A DNA stretch of 64,000 nt, taken from assembly GCF_010550675.1 (NCBI RefSeq), contig NZ_JAAGOA010000024.1, positions 54,678-118,677 of the forward strand, read 5' to 3'. This document shows positions 17,613 to 26,411 of the stretch, in pieces. A program made the position numbers and the translations under genes. Every line of letters starts with the position of its first letter. Position 1 is the first letter of the stretch. This DNA comes from Phytoactinopolyspora halotolerans (GTDB taxonomy: Bacteria > Actinomycetota > Actinomycetes > Jiangellales > Jiangellaceae). The notes under the pieces were generated by a model. The model was given only the letters and a program-made list of their open reading frames with translations, ran no database searches and was not told the origin of the DNA.

Positions 17613-18818
17613 GTGGAGTACGTGGTTATAGCTGTCGTCGTCGCTGTCCTGCTTGTCGCTGCCGTCCTTGCCTTCGTCGTCCCACGGCGCAGGGGGCGGA
17701 TCAAGGAACGGCCGGAGAAGCCGCGCCCGGGTGTGGATTACCCGCCGGGTGTGGGCGACGATGCGACGCCGGCCGTCGATGAGCAGCGTCGGACCGTCTC
17801 CGACGTCACGCTTCCCGAGCCGGCGACGGTGGAGCCGGAGGTCGACCAGCAGGCCGTCGACGAGATCGTCGCGGTCCCGGTCGAGCGTCCGGAGCCCGCC
17901 GCCGGACGGCTCACTCGGCTGCGTGCCCGGCTGGCCCAATCCCAGTCGACGTTGGGACGCGGGCTGCTCGGTCTGCTGTCCCGGGAACGACTGGACGAGG
18001 ACACCTGGGAGGAGATCGAGGACACGCTGCTCACCGCCGATCTCGGTGTGACGCCGACGCAGGAGCTGGTCGAGCGTCTGCGCACCCGGTCCAGGGTCGA
18101 GGGCCTCACCGATCCGGGACAGGCCCGCGCGGTGCTTCGCGAAGAGCTGATCACTCTTGTGGACCCGTCGTTGGACCGTTCGCTGCGTACGGACCGGCAC
18201 GTGGCGGAGAACCGGCCTGCTGTGGTGCTCGTCGTCGGCGTGAACGGCACCGGGAAGACGACGACGGTCGGCAAGCTGGCACGGGTGCTCGTCGCCGAGG
18301 ATCGCGACGTGCTGCTCGCGGCCGCGGACACCTTCCGAGCGGCCGCGGCCGATCAGCTCACCACCTGGGGCGACCGGGTGGGGGTTCCCACCGTGCGCGG
18401 ACCGGAAGGCGGCGACCCCGGCAGCGTGGCGTTCGAGGCGGTGAAGGCCGGTATCGAGCAGGAGGTCGACACCGTGCTGGTCGACACCGCCGGCCGGCTG
18501 CAGACCAAGGTCGGCCTCATGGACGAGCTGGGCAAGATCAAGCGCGTCGTGGAGAAGCACGGCCCGGTCGACGAGGTGCTGCTGGTGCTGGATGCCACGA
18601 CGGGGCAGAACGGGATGATGCAGGCGCGCGTGTTCGGCGAGGTCGTCGACGTCACCGGTGTGGTGCTGACCAAGCTCGACGGCACCGCCAAGGGTGGAAT
18701 CGTCGTCGCGGTGCAGCGCGAGCTCGGTGTGCCGGTCAAGCTGGTCGGACTCGGAGAAGGCGCGGACGATCTCGCACCGTTCGATCCGGAGGAGTTCGTC
18801 GACGGCATCCTCGGCTGA
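17613..18818 (+). CDS. ftsY: Signal recognition particle receptor FtsY
   Basis: SRP receptor GTPase for co-translational membrane targeting. A single N-terminal transmembrane segment (about residues 3-23) and an acidic linker, as usual in actinobacterial FtsY, precede the NG domain: GVNGTGKTTT (around 209-218), AADTFRAAA, DTAGR and TKLDGTAKGG. The GTG at 17613 is preceded by GGGAGG at 10 bases. 401 aa. Downstream ffh encodes its partner, two small genes later. Confidence 0.96.
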   Translation: MEYVVIAVVVAVLLVAAVLAFVVPRRRGRIKERPEKPRPGVDYPPGVGDDATPAVDEQRRTVSDVTLPEPATVEPEVDQQAVDEIVAVPVERPEPAAGRLTRLRARLAQSQSTLGRGLLGLLSRERLDEDTWEEIEDTLLTADLGVTPTQELVERLRTRSRVEGLTDPGQARAVLREELITLVDPSLDRSLRTDRHVAENRPAVVLVVGVNGTGKTTTVGKLARVLVAEDRDVLLAAADTFRAAAADQLTTWGDRVGVPTVRGPEGGDPGSVAFEAVKAGIEQEVDTVLVDTAGRLQTKVGLMDELGKIKRVVEKHGPVDEVLLVLDATTGQNGMMQARVFGEVVDVTGVVLTKLDGTAKGGIVVAVQRELGVPVKLVGLGEGADDLAPFDPEEFVDGILG

Positions 18819-19050
18819 TGGCCTTCGGCTGAGGAGCCACGGCCCCGACCGCCGGCCTGGGCTCCGGCTGGCGACCATGCCGCCGTGTCGCTGCAGACCG
18901 CGCTGTCGGCTGCCCGGCCTTTCGGATCCCGGTACCGCCGCTCGGGCTACCGCGTCGCGTGCCGTTCGGGCGCTGGTGGAGGCGTGATGGCAGGCGGACT
19001 GGGTAACGAGGCAGATATCAGCATTCTGACTCGTGCGTAAGGAGAGAATC

Positions 19051-19248
19051 ATGGGTGACGGCGAAGACCGGATCCGCCACGAGGGCGAGGAGCTCAAGGG
19101 CAAGGCCAAGGAGAAGGCGGGCGAGGCCACCGACAACGAGCAGGCTCAGGCCGAAGGTCGGAGCGAGCAAGCCAAGGGCAGCCTCAAGAAGGCCGGTGAC
19201 AAGCTCAAGGATGCCGCCGAGGACGCCCGGAACGCCTTCAAGAAGTAA
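19051..19248 (+). CDS. CsbD-like stress protein
   Basis: 65-aa, highly charged, helical protein with the CsbD pattern (GEELKGKAKEKAGEATDNE, QAEGRSEQAKGSLKKA). CsbD proteins are general-stress-induced in Bacillus; function unknown. GGAGAG precedes the ATG. The 230 bases upstream contain no gene; GGGTAA at 19001 resembles an actinobacterial sigma-B-type -10, but no matching GTTT -35 was found. Confidence 0.85.
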   Translation: MGDGEDRIRHEGEELKGKAKEKAGEATDNEQAQAEGRSEQAKGSLKKAGDKLKDAAEDARNAFKK

Positions 19249-19254
19249 CCTTCC

Positions 19255-19905
19255 GTGACGTCGACCAAGGGCAGAGCGGAGGCGGTGCTGGACCGACATG
19301 GCCAGACGTTCGCCGAGCAAGCAGGGATCAAGCTGGCTGACCGACCGTCTCCGCTCTACCGCCTACTGGTGTTGTCGACGTTGCTGTCCGCACGGATCAG
19401 TTCCGATATCGCGGTCTCCGCGGCGCGCGAGCTGTCCAAGGCGGGCTTTCGAACACCACAGAAGATGGCCGGGGCGACCTGGCAACAGCGTGTCGACGCC
19501 CTGGGCCGCGGCCACTACCGACGTTACGACGAGCGCACCTCGTCCATGCTCGGCGATGGCGCCGAGCTCCTGTTGGACCGTTACGGCGGAGACCTGCGCC
19601 GGCTGCATGACGACACGGCAGGCGTGGATGAGCTGGAGCGGCGCCTGCAGGAATTCCCCGGCATCGGCCCGTCGGGCGCGGCCATCTTCTGTCGCGAAGT
19701 GCAGGGTGTATGGCCCGACGTCCACCCGTATGTCGACTCCCGGGCGCGGGACGGCGCGGAGCGGCTGGGATTGCCGAAATCCGCGGAGAAGCTGGCTGAG
19801 ATGGTCTCCAAGGACGATTTTCCGCGTCTCGTGGCCGCCTGCCTACGTGCGTCGCGCGACAAGTCCGTCGTCGACGACGTCAAGAAGGCCGCCGGCGACG
19901 ACTGA
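19255..19905 (+). CDS. HhH-GPD endonuclease III-like protein
   Basis: 216-aa DNA-glycosylase-fold protein. The helix-hairpin-helix FPGIGPSGAAIF and the following HPYVDSRA, carrying the Asp of the HhH-GPD motif, are visible. The position of the endonuclease III lysine in the hairpin (LPGVGRKTA) is occupied by Ser/Pro, and no C-terminal Fe-S cysteine cluster is present, so it would be monofunctional or non-catalytic. It begins with GTG 6 bases after the csbD stop and probably shares its transcript, suggesting a stress-linked repair role (inference). Confidence 0.72.
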   Translation: MTSTKGRAEAVLDRHGQTFAEQAGIKLADRPSPLYRLLVLSTLLSARISSDIAVSAARELSKAGFRTPQKMAGATWQQRVDALGRGHYRRYDERTSSMLGDGAELLLDRYGGDLRRLHDDTAGVDELERRLQEFPGIGPSGAAIFCREVQGVWPDVHPYVDSRARDGAERLGLPKSAEKLAEMVSKDDFPRLVAACLRASRDKSVVDDVKKAAGDD

Positions 19906-20021
19906 TCCGCGGCGGCACTGATACGCAGCAGCACTGAACCGCGGCAGCACCCGCGAAGCGCTCATGCGCACCAGCACTCCTCCGCAGCCGCATGGACGGG
20001 CTGGGGGTGGATGCGTCAAGG

Positions 20022-20027
20022 TAGGCT
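20022..20027 (+). promoter_or_regulatory. Possible -10 element for ffh
   Basis: TAGGCT fits the actinobacterial TANNNT -10; no good -35 is seen. Transcription would begin near 20034, leaving a leader of about 43 bases containing the direct repeat GTCAACGTCAAC. Confidence 0.35.
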
Positions 20028-20076
20028 GGCAGGAGTCAACGTCAACCTCTGAGAACCGTGAGGATTCGAAGCCGAC

Positions 20077-21696
20077 GTGTTCGCCACTCTCTCTGACCGC
20101 CTGACAGCCACGTTCAAGACGCTGCGCGGCAAAGGCCGCCTCTCCGAGGCGGACATCGACGCTACCGCACGTGAGATCCGTGTCGCCCTGTTGGAGGCCG
20201 ACGTCGCTCTTCCCGTGGTGAAGGAGTTCATCGCGGCGGTCAAGGAGCGTGCGCGCGGCGCCGAGGTCTCGCAGGCACTCAATCCGGCACAGCAGGTCAT
20301 CAAGATCGTCAACGAGGAGCTCGTGCAGATCCTCGGCGGCGAGACGCGCCGGCTCCGGTTCGCCAAGCAGCCGCCGACGGTGATCATGCTGGCGGGTCTG
20401 CAGGGCGCTGGTAAGACGACGCTCGCCGGCAAGCTGGCGCTCTGGTTGAAGAATCAGGGGAAGCAACCGTTGCTGGTGGCGGCCGACCTTCAGCGGCCGA
20501 ACGCGGTCAACCAGCTCCAGGTGGTCGGCGAGCAGGCCGGCGTCGCGGTGTTCGCGCCGGAGCCGGGCAACGGGGTCGGAGACCCGGTCGGAGTGGCGCG
20601 CGACAGCATCGAGCACGCCACGTCCAAACTGTATGACGTCGTCGTCGTGGACACCGCCGGCCGGCTCGGTGTCGACGCGGAGCTGATGCAGCAGGCGGCC
20701 GACATCCGGGATGCCGTGCATCCCGACGAGACCCTCTTCGTGGTCGATGCCATGATCGGTCAGGACGCGGTGACCACGGCGAACGCGTTCCTCGACGGGG
20801 TCGGCTTCGACGGTGTGGTGCTGACCAAGCTGGACGGCGACGCGCGGGGTGGCGCGGCGTTGTCGGTCGCGTCCGTCACCGGCCGGCCGGTGATGTTCGC
20901 GTCAGCAGGAGAGAAGCTCACCGACTTCGATGTGTTCCATCCCGAACGGATGGCCTCGCGCATCCTCGACCTCGGCGACATGCTCACGCTGATCGAGCAG
21001 GCCGAGAAGGCGTTCGACGCCTCCGAGGCGGAGAAGATCGCGAAGAAGCTGTCGGACAAGGGCGGCAAGGGCTTCACCCTCAACGACTTCCTGGACCAGA
21101 TGCAGGCGGTCAAGAAGATGGGCTCGCTGAAGAGCCTGCTGGGCATGTTGCCGGGCGCCGGGCAGATGCGTGAGGCGCTGGACAACTTCGATGACAGGGA
21201 GCTCGACCGCGTCCAGGCGATCATCTACTCGATGACGCCCGCTGAGCGGGAGAACCCGAAGATCATCAACGGTTCGCGCCGTGCCCGCATCGCGCGTGGC
21301 TCGGGCACCCAGGTGAGCGAGATCAATCAGCTCATCGAGCGGTTCTTCATGGCCAGGGACATGATGAGCCAGGCAGCCCAGGGCAAGATGGGTGGCCTGC
21401 CCGGCATGGGCGGCGGAATGCCCGGCATGCCGGGGATGCCTGGTATGCCCGGGGGCGGCAAGAAGTCCAAGGGTCGCCAGCCGAAGCAGTCGAAGAAGGG
21501 TAAGAAGCAGCGTGGAGCACGCTCCGGCAATCCGGCGAAGCGGGCTGCGCAGCTGGCGGAGGCGGAGGAGCGGCGGAACCAGTCGCCGGCGCCGGGCCAG
21601 GTGCCGTCGGCGTTCGGCGGTGCGCAGGACAACAACTCCGAGAACACCGACTTCCAGCTTCCCGACGACATCACCGAGTTCCTGAACAAGCGCTGA
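20077..21696 (+). CDS. ffh: Signal recognition particle protein Ffh
   Basis: SRP54 GTPase that binds signal sequences and 4.5S RNA and docks to FtsY. NG domain with GLQGAGKT (107-114), DTAGR, TKLDGDARGG; M domain with GMLPGAG, the RNA-binding RRARIARGSG and a methionine-rich end (MGGGMPGMPGMPGMPG). 539 aa; the C-terminus is extended by a lysine-rich and then acidic tail of about 75 residues, common in actinobacteria. GTG start. The stop overlaps the next ATG by one base. Confidence 0.97.
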   Translation: MFATLSDRLTATFKTLRGKGRLSEADIDATAREIRVALLEADVALPVVKEFIAAVKERARGAEVSQALNPAQQVIKIVNEELVQILGGETRRLRFAKQPPTVIMLAGLQGAGKTTLAGKLALWLKNQGKQPLLVAADLQRPNAVNQLQVVGEQAGVAVFAPEPGNGVGDPVGVARDSIEHATSKLYDVVVVDTAGRLGVDAELMQQAADIRDAVHPDETLFVVDAMIGQDAVTTANAFLDGVGFDGVVLTKLDGDARGGAALSVASVTGRPVMFASAGEKLTDFDVFHPERMASRILDLGDMLTLIEQAEKAFDASEAEKIAKKLSDKGGKGFTLNDFLDQMQAVKKMGSLKSLLGMLPGAGQMREALDNFDDRELDRVQAIIYSMTPAERENPKIINGSRRARIARGSGTQVSEINQLIERFFMARDMMSQAAQGKMGGLPGMGGGMPGMPGMPGMPGGGKKSKGRQPKQSKKGKKQRGARSGNPAKRAAQLAEAEERRNQSPAPGQVPSAFGGAQDNNSENTDFQLPDDITEFLNKR

Positions 21697-22775
21697 TGGT
21701 CCAGGCGTTGCACGTCCGCGGGATCGTCCTGCCGCAAGCGGAGCACCGCGATGTCTGGGTGCGCGACGGCGTCGTCACGTATGAGCCGGTGCCGGGTGCG
21801 GAGACGGTGGCGTCCGGCTGGATTCTCCCGGGATTGGTGGACCTGCACTGCCATGTCGGCCTGGACGCCAACGGTGCGGTACCGGACGACGTCGCCGAAC
21901 AGCAGGCGCTGACGAACCGCGACGCCGGCACGCTGCTGATCAGGGATGCGGGATCGCCGGCGGACACCCGGTGGATCGACCAGCGCACGGGCCTGCCGCG
22001 CATTATCCGTGCCGGTCGGCACATCGCCCGCACCAAGCGTTACCTGCGCAACTACGGCTGGGAGATCGAGCCGCACGAGCTGGTCGCCTACGTCGAGCAG
22101 GAGGCGCGGCGCGGGGACGGTTGGGTCAAGCTGGTCGGTGACTGGATCGACCGGGAACGGGGCGATCTGGGGCCATGCTGGCCACGTGAGGCGCTGGAGG
22201 CGGCGATCGCCCGGGCGCACGAGCTCGATGCGCGGGTGACCGCGCATGTCTTCGGTGAAGACGCGTTACCCGACCTGATCGGTGCCGGTATCGATGGGAT
22301 CGAGCACGGCACCGGGTTGTCCGAGGACCTGATCGCGGTGATGGCCGAGCGCGGCGTCTCCATGGTCCCGACACTGGTCAACATCGCGAACTTCCCGTCT
22401 TTCGCCGATCAGGGCGCAGCGAAGTTCCCCGCCTACGCCGATCACATGCGAGCCCTGCATGCTCGGCGGTACGAGAACGTGCGGACCGCGTACGAGGCCG
22501 GCGTCCCGGTGTTCACCGGTACCGACGCGGGCGGCTACATGGCACACGGCCTGCTCGCTCGCGAGGTGCTGGAGTTCGTGACGGCGGGGATTCCGGCCGC
22601 TGACGCGGTCGCGGCGGCGTCGTGGAAGGCGCGCGCATACCTGCTGGGCGGCAGCGGTGTGCTGGAGGAAGGGTCGGCTGCGGACCTGTGCGTGTACGCG
22701 GCCGATCCCCGGATCGATCCGGCGACACTGCTGGAGCCGGTGCGCGTGGTACTGCGGGGTCGCGTCGTCGCCTAG
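21696..22775 (+). CDS. Metal-dependent amidohydrolase family protein
   Basis: 359-aa amidohydrolase-superfamily enzyme. Metal ligands are visible as H51-C-H53 (DLHCHVG), Lys in WVKLVGD, His in TAHVFG and GIEHGTG, and Asp in TGTDAGG; the beta-sandwich strands at both ends (LHVRGIVLP..., ADLCVYAADP) fit imidazolonepropionase/prolidase-like members. Substrate not identifiable. It starts on TGATG at the ffh stop, so it is cotranscribed with ffh. Confidence 0.85.
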   Translation: MVQALHVRGIVLPQAEHRDVWVRDGVVTYEPVPGAETVASGWILPGLVDLHCHVGLDANGAVPDDVAEQQALTNRDAGTLLIRDAGSPADTRWIDQRTGLPRIIRAGRHIARTKRYLRNYGWEIEPHELVAYVEQEARRGDGWVKLVGDWIDRERGDLGPCWPREALEAAIARAHELDARVTAHVFGEDALPDLIGAGIDGIEHGTGLSEDLIAVMAERGVSMVPTLVNIANFPSFADQGAAKFPAYADHMRALHARRYENVRTAYEAGVPVFTGTDAGGYMAHGLLAREVLEFVTAGIPAADAVAAASWKARAYLLGGSGVLEEGSAADLCVYAADPRIDPATLLEPVRVVLRGRVVA

Positions 22776-22828
22776 GCCGGGTGCGTGGCCTCATCCGGCC
22801 GAACCGCCTGCTCACTGACACCTTCACG

Positions 22829-22888
22829 CCGCCTTTGCAATGCACACACATACGCACCGATGCGTATGTGTGTGCATTGCAAAGGCGG
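22829..22888. repeat. 60-nt perfect inverted repeat
   Basis: Two 28-bp arms, 22829-22856 and 22861-22888, pair without mismatch around a 4-base loop CCGA. It lies 53 bases after the amidohydrolase stop and 84 bases before the ArsR-type gene. The strength and position suggest a bidirectional barrier to transcription, but there is no T-tract; it could also be a mobile palindromic element. Confidence 0.9.
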
Positions 22889-22935
22889 TGCGGTGGTGGT
22901 GAGGGCGGCGGGCGACGAGTCATCCTAAAGAAAGC

Positions 22936-22965
22936 TTGCAAAAGAACTCTTTAGCAAGGTATCTT
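22936..22965 (+). promoter_or_regulatory. Leaderless promoter and operator of the ArsR-type gene
   Basis: TTGCAA (22936-22941) and TATCTT (22960-22965) with an 18-base spacer; only 7 bases separate the -10 from the ATG at 22973, so the transcript should be leaderless. Between the two boxes lies an imperfect palindrome, CTTGC.AAAGA (22935-22945) and TCTTT.GCAAG (22948-22958). CTAAAG at 22925 and CTTTAG at 22949 and 22963 add further repeats. Confidence 0.7.
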
Positions 22966-22972
22966 TAGAGTC

Positions 22973-23560
22973 ATGGGCGAGGAACGGACCCGGATCAGTG
23001 ACCCGCAGCGGTTGCGGGCGCTGGCGCATCCACTCCGCCACGAGTTGCTCGACGTGCTGCGCACCGAAGGTGAGGCGACGGCGACCCGATGTGCGGAACT
23101 GGTCGGCGAAAGCGCGGCAAGCTGCTCGTTTCACCTGCGCATGCTGGCCAAGTACGGCTTCATCGAGCGGGCGGAACAACGTGGCCGGGATAAGCCCTGG
23201 CGGCTGGTGCACCGCAGCTTGCAAACCGGAGCCGATCTCGACGATCCGGCATCCGTTCAGGCGGCGACGCAGGTCGCTGCGGCCGTGATCGACAGGGAGA
23301 TGCAGCGGCTGCGGGACTCGCTCGCCCGGGCGCCGGAGGAACCGCGGGAGTGGCTCGACGCGTCGACCATCGCCACCTCCACCTTCTGGGCGACGTCGGA
23401 GGAGATGGCGGAGGTGAGTGAGGCGCTGAGTGAGATCGCTGACCGCTTCCGCGACCGCTGGGACGATCCCTCGCTGCGCCCGGAAGGTGCCCGGATCGTC
23501 CGTGTGTTCGGCGCGACAGTGTCGGAACCGGCGTCTGAAGTTCCACACGACCAGCAGTAG
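22973..23560 (+). CDS. ArsR-family winged-helix transcriptional regulator
   Basis: 195 aa. The N-terminal winged helix (RLRALAHPLRHELLDVLRTEGEATATRCAELV, here given in two parts: HPLRHELLDVL and ATRCAELVGESAAS) is typical of the ArsR/HTH_20 group that senses no metal; no cysteine metal site is seen. The C-terminal half (about 90-195) is helical and acidic and may bind a ligand. It probably represses its own promoter through the palindrome between the -35 and -10 boxes. A small basic protein gene follows at 65 bases. Confidence 0.85.
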   Translation: MGEERTRISDPQRLRALAHPLRHELLDVLRTEGEATATRCAELVGESAASCSFHLRMLAKYGFIERAEQRGRDKPWRLVHRSLQTGADLDDPASVQAATQVAAAVIDREMQRLRDSLARAPEEPREWLDASTIATSTFWATSEEMAEVSEALSEIADRFRDRWDDPSLRPEGARIVRVFGATVSEPASEVPHDQQ

Positions 23561-23625
23561 GCCACGTTGACGACATGAGCACCTCGACCACGTGATTCCG
23601 TCGACCACATCAGGAGGAGATCGTC

Positions 23626-23841
23626 ATGACCCGTATGCCGCCGCCGGAAGCTGCCATCTTCTCCGGACCAGTCGGTATTCAGGACCCGCACGGTGAGCGA
23701 CTGCGCGAGGCGCAGCGCGTGCGGATGGTCTATCAGGCCCGGTCGGCGCGTCGTTGGCAACGCTGGTCGCAGCGGCTGTCCCGGCTCGCGCGGACGCGGT
23801 CGGAGGCGGCCGCGGTGCTGCGAGCGCGCAGTATCTCCTGA
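23626..23841 (+). CDS. Small basic protein of unknown function
   Basis: 71 aa, arginine-rich, with a proline-rich start (MTRMPPPEAAIF) and a helical basic body. AGGAGGAG lies just before the ATG, which is the main evidence for coding. It probably shares the ArsR transcript. Not recognised. Confidence 0.6.
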   Translation: MTRMPPPEAAIFSGPVGIQDPHGERLREAQRVRMVYQARSARRWQRWSQRLSRLARTRSEAAAVLRARSIS

Positions 23842-23845
23842 CCGG

Positions 23846-23875
23846 TTGGGAATGCACGCGCGGATCTGGCACAAT
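23846..23875 (+). promoter_or_regulatory. Probable promoter of the rpsP operon
   Basis: TTGGGA (23846-23851) and CACAAT (23870-23875) with an 18-base spacer. This predicts a leader of about 130 bases before the rpsP start codon. Confidence 0.55.
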
Positions 23876-24009
23876 AGCCTGCTGAGCCGGCGTTCCGTGT
23901 GGCCCCTCTCACCCGCGGTCCGCCAGTCCATCCGAGTTGCCGACCCCGGTGCCCCACCCAGGCGGTCAGCGGCTCACCCACGCGAAGACCACAAGGAGAC
24001 TCCACACCC

Positions 24010-24615
24010 GTGGCTGTCAAGATCAAGCTGAAGCGGATGGGAAAGATCCGCTCCCCGCACTACCGCGTCATTGTCGCCGACTCTCGTACTCGGCGAGACG
24101 GCCGGGCGATCGAGGAGATCGGCCTGTACAACCCGATGCTCGAGCCCAGCCTGATCAAGGTGGACTCGGAGCGCGTGCAGTACTGGCTCAGCGTCGGCGC
24201 GCAGCCGACCGAGCCGGTCCTCGCTCTGCTGAAGGTCACCGGTGACTGGCAGCAGTTCAAGGGCCTGCCGGGCGCCGAGGGCACGCTGAAGGTGGCGGAG
24301 CCGAAGGCCGACAAGCGAGCTGCGTTCGACGCTGCTCTTGCCGAGGTGCACGGCGAGCCGAAGAGCGACGCGACGACGCCGAAGAAGAAGACGGCGAAGA
24401 AGAGCGCGGCCAAGGCTGAAGACTCCAAGGCGGACAAGGCCGAGCAGACGGACAAGTCCGAGAAGGCCGACAAGGTGGAGAAGGCTAAGGCCGAGGAGGC
24501 CAAGGCCGAGGAAGCCAAGCCGGAGCAGCCGGCCGAGGCGGAGACCCAGGCTGAGAGCGCGGCCGGCGCCGAGTCCGAGGCTGCTGCGGCCGAATCCACC
24601 GCCGACAAGGCCTGA
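24010..24615 (+). CDS. rpsP: 30S ribosomal protein S16
   Basis: S16 core at residues 1-105 ([33 protein letters not shown]). GTG 24010 is supported by homologue alignment and an AAGGAG about 11 bases upstream. 201 aa is long: the C-terminal ~95 residues are an Ala/Lys/Glu tail of low complexity, longer than in most actinobacterial S16 (roughly 140-165 aa by recollection). First gene of the rpsP-khpA-rimM-trmD run. Confidence 0.95.
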   Translation: MAVKIKLKRMGKIRSPHYRVIVADSRTRRDGRAIEEIGLYNPMLEPSLIKVDSERVQYWLSVGAQPTEPVLALLKVTGDWQQFKGLPGAEGTLKVAEPKADKRAAFDAALAEVHGEPKSDATTPKKKTAKKSAAKAEDSKADKAEQTDKSEKADKVEKAKAEEAKAEEAKPEQPAEAETQAESAAGAESEAAAAESTADKA

Positions 24616-24618
24616 CAG

Positions 24619-24855
24619 ATGCTCGCTCAGGCACTGGAGCACCTGGTGACGGGTATCGTCGAGCATCCCGACGACGTGGTCGTCCGATCCCGGCAGCAAC
24701 GTCGTGGCCGGCTGCTCGAGGTGCACGTCCACCCCGATGACCTCGGGAAGGTCATCGGACGAGGTGGACGCACGGCCACCGCTTTCCGTACCGTCGTCGG
24801 CGCACTCGCCGACGAGGGCGTGCGGATCGACTTCGTCGATGTCGATGAGCGGTGA
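24619..24855 (+). CDS. khpA: KH-domain RNA-binding protein KhpA
   Basis: 78-aa single KH domain with the GxxG loop in KVIGRGGRTA. The family (KhpA/YlqC) binds RNA with KhpB and affects cell size and division. Starts 3 bases after the rpsP stop; the rpsP-khpA-rimM-trmD order is conserved. Confidence 0.93.
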   Translation: MLAQALEHLVTGIVEHPDDVVVRSRQQRRGRLLEVHVHPDDLGKVIGRGGRTATAFRTVVGALADEGVRIDFVDVDER

Positions 24856-24860
24856 TAAGC

Positions 24861-24929
24861 GGCGCCGCTGAGCCGGCGCCACAGGACGAGGAGCCTACGC
24901 CAGCAACAGGGAGACCCTGGCGTGGGCTC
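24861..24929 (+). terminator. Two consecutive hairpins between khpA and rimM
   Basis: Hairpin 1 is a 7-bp stem GGCGCCG/CGGCGCC at 24861-24880. Hairpin 2 is a 13-bp stem (24891-24903 with 24917-24929) with one G-T pair. Neither has a T-tract. They could attenuate read-through into rimM or protect the upstream mRNA. Confidence 0.4.
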
Positions 24930-24961
24930 TTCGCATGTGGTGGCAGAGAAGGGAACAGACG

Positions 24962-25501
24962 GTGTTGGTGACGGTCGGACGGATAGGCCGGGCGCACGGT
25001 ATCCGTGGCGAAGTGGCCGTCGACGTCCGCACCGACACGCCCGACGAGCGGTTCACGGTCGGCGCTGAGCTGCGTGCGTCCGGTGCTCGGGGCGAGCCGC
25101 GGACCCTCACGGTCGCGCGGTCGCGATGGCACAAGGGCAGGCTCTTGGTGCTGTTCGACGAGGTGGCGGATCGAAACGTCGCGGAAGAGCTGCGCGGGCG
25201 CGTGCTGCAGGTCGAGGTCGGCGAGGAAGATCGGCCGGCGGATCCGGACGAGTATTTCGACCATCAGCTCATCGGACTGCAGGCGATCACCCGTGATGGC
25301 ACCGTCGTCGGCGAGGTCTCCGATGTGATCCACGGGCCGGATCAGGACATTCTGGTAGTTCGCGGGGCCGACGGTGCGGAGGCGATGGTGCCGTTCGTCG
25401 CGCAGATCGTCCCGGAGGTGGACCTTGAGGCGGGGCGCGCGGTGCTCGAACCGCCGCCCGGACTGCTGGAGCTCGGGCGGCCCGATCAGGCGACCGGGTG
25501 A
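24962..25501 (+). CDS. rimM: Ribosome maturation factor RimM
   Basis: 30S assembly factor that binds S19. N-terminal RimM barrel ([16 protein letters not shown]) and C-terminal PRC barrel ([16 protein letters not shown]...). GTG 24962 is preferred because GAAGGGA lies 8 bases upstream and homologues begin close to VGRI; ATG 24935 would add nine residues and overlaps the hairpin end. 179 aa. Confidence 0.94.
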   Translation: MLVTVGRIGRAHGIRGEVAVDVRTDTPDERFTVGAELRASGARGEPRTLTVARSRWHKGRLLVLFDEVADRNVAEELRGRVLQVEVGEEDRPADPDEYFDHQLIGLQAITRDGTVVGEVSDVIHGPDQDILVVRGADGAEAMVPFVAQIVPEVDLEAGRAVLEPPPGLLELGRPDQATG

Positions 25502-25511
25502 GGCCGGCGCG

Positions 25512-26264
25512 ATGAAGATCGACATCGTCACGATCTTTCCGGATTACCTGGCGCCGCTGGAGCTGTCTCTGGTGGGGAAGGCGAGGGAGACCGGGCTGCT
25601 CGATGTCCGCGTCCACGACCTCCGGAACTGGACGCACGACCGGCATCGGACCGTGGACGATACGCCGTACGGCGGTGGCGCGGGCATGGTGATGAAGCCG
25701 GACGTGTGGGGCGACGCATTGGATGACGTCGCCTCCGACGCGGGGACCGGACCGGCGCCGCGGCTGATCGTCCCGACGCCCGCCGGTGTGCCGTTCACCC
25801 AGGGCATGGCTGCCGAGCTCGCCGATGAGCCGTGGCTCGTGTTCGCCTGCGGGCGGTACGAGGGCATCGACGCCCGAGTGGTTCAGGACGCCGCCACCCG
25901 GATGCGGGTGAGCGAGATCTCGATCGGCGACTACGTGCTCAACGGGGGCGAGGTGGCGGCCTTGGTGATGATCGAAGCGGTCGTGCGGTTGCTGCCCGGC
26001 GTCGTCGGGAACCCGGAATCCCTGCGCGAGGAGTCGCACGGCGAGGACGGCCTGCTGGAGTATCCCGTGTATACCAAGCCGCCGTCCTGGCGCGGTCTCC
26101 AGGTGCCGGAGGTCCTGCTGTCCGGGCATCACGGCCGGGTGGCGCGCTGGCGCCGGGACCAGGCGCTACGGCTGACGGCGCAGCGACGGCCCGATCTGAT
26201 CGACAAGCTGGACCCGGACGCATTGGATGACCACGATCGGTCCGTCCTGGACGATTACCACTGA
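25512..26264 (+). CDS. trmD: tRNA (guanine(37)-N1)-methyltransferase TrmD
   Basis: SPOUT methyltransferase making m1G37, which prevents frameshifting. [12 protein letters not shown] at the N-terminus, the [15 protein letters not shown] loop, and the trefoil-knot SAM site [15 protein letters not shown] are intact. 250 aa; starts 10 bases after the rimM stop. Confidence 0.97.
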   Translation: MKIDIVTIFPDYLAPLELSLVGKARETGLLDVRVHDLRNWTHDRHRTVDDTPYGGGAGMVMKPDVWGDALDDVASDAGTGPAPRLIVPTPAGVPFTQGMAAELADEPWLVFACGRYEGIDARVVQDAATRMRVSEISIGDYVLNGGEVAALVMIEAVVRLLPGVVGNPESLREESHGEDGLLEYPVYTKPPSWRGLQVPEVLLSGHHGRVARWRRDQALRLTAQRRPDLIDKLDPDALDDHDRSVLDDYH

Positions 26265-26302
26265 CGTCGGTTCGTGTGGCAAACTTAGACGTCCGTGCCC
26301 GG

Positions 26303-26308
26303 TATGTT
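26303..26308 (+). promoter_or_regulatory. Possible -10 for rplS
   Basis: TATGTT in the context GGTATGTT fits TANNNT; the -35 region is weak (CAAACT). It would give a leader of about 97 bases for L19. Confidence 0.35.
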
Positions 26309-26411
26309 GGTCAGCCCCTGCCACGGGGGGAGCGCCGTCACAGACGCCGGGAAGCCAATCTCCACGTAACTGTGGGTGGCCCGTGGCACCTGCAAGGAAG
26401 CGACATTTCTG

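Noticed and set aside
18985..19006. Sigma-B-type promoter (GGGTAA) for csbD
   Set aside because: No GTTT-like -35 at the right distance; only the -10 half matches.
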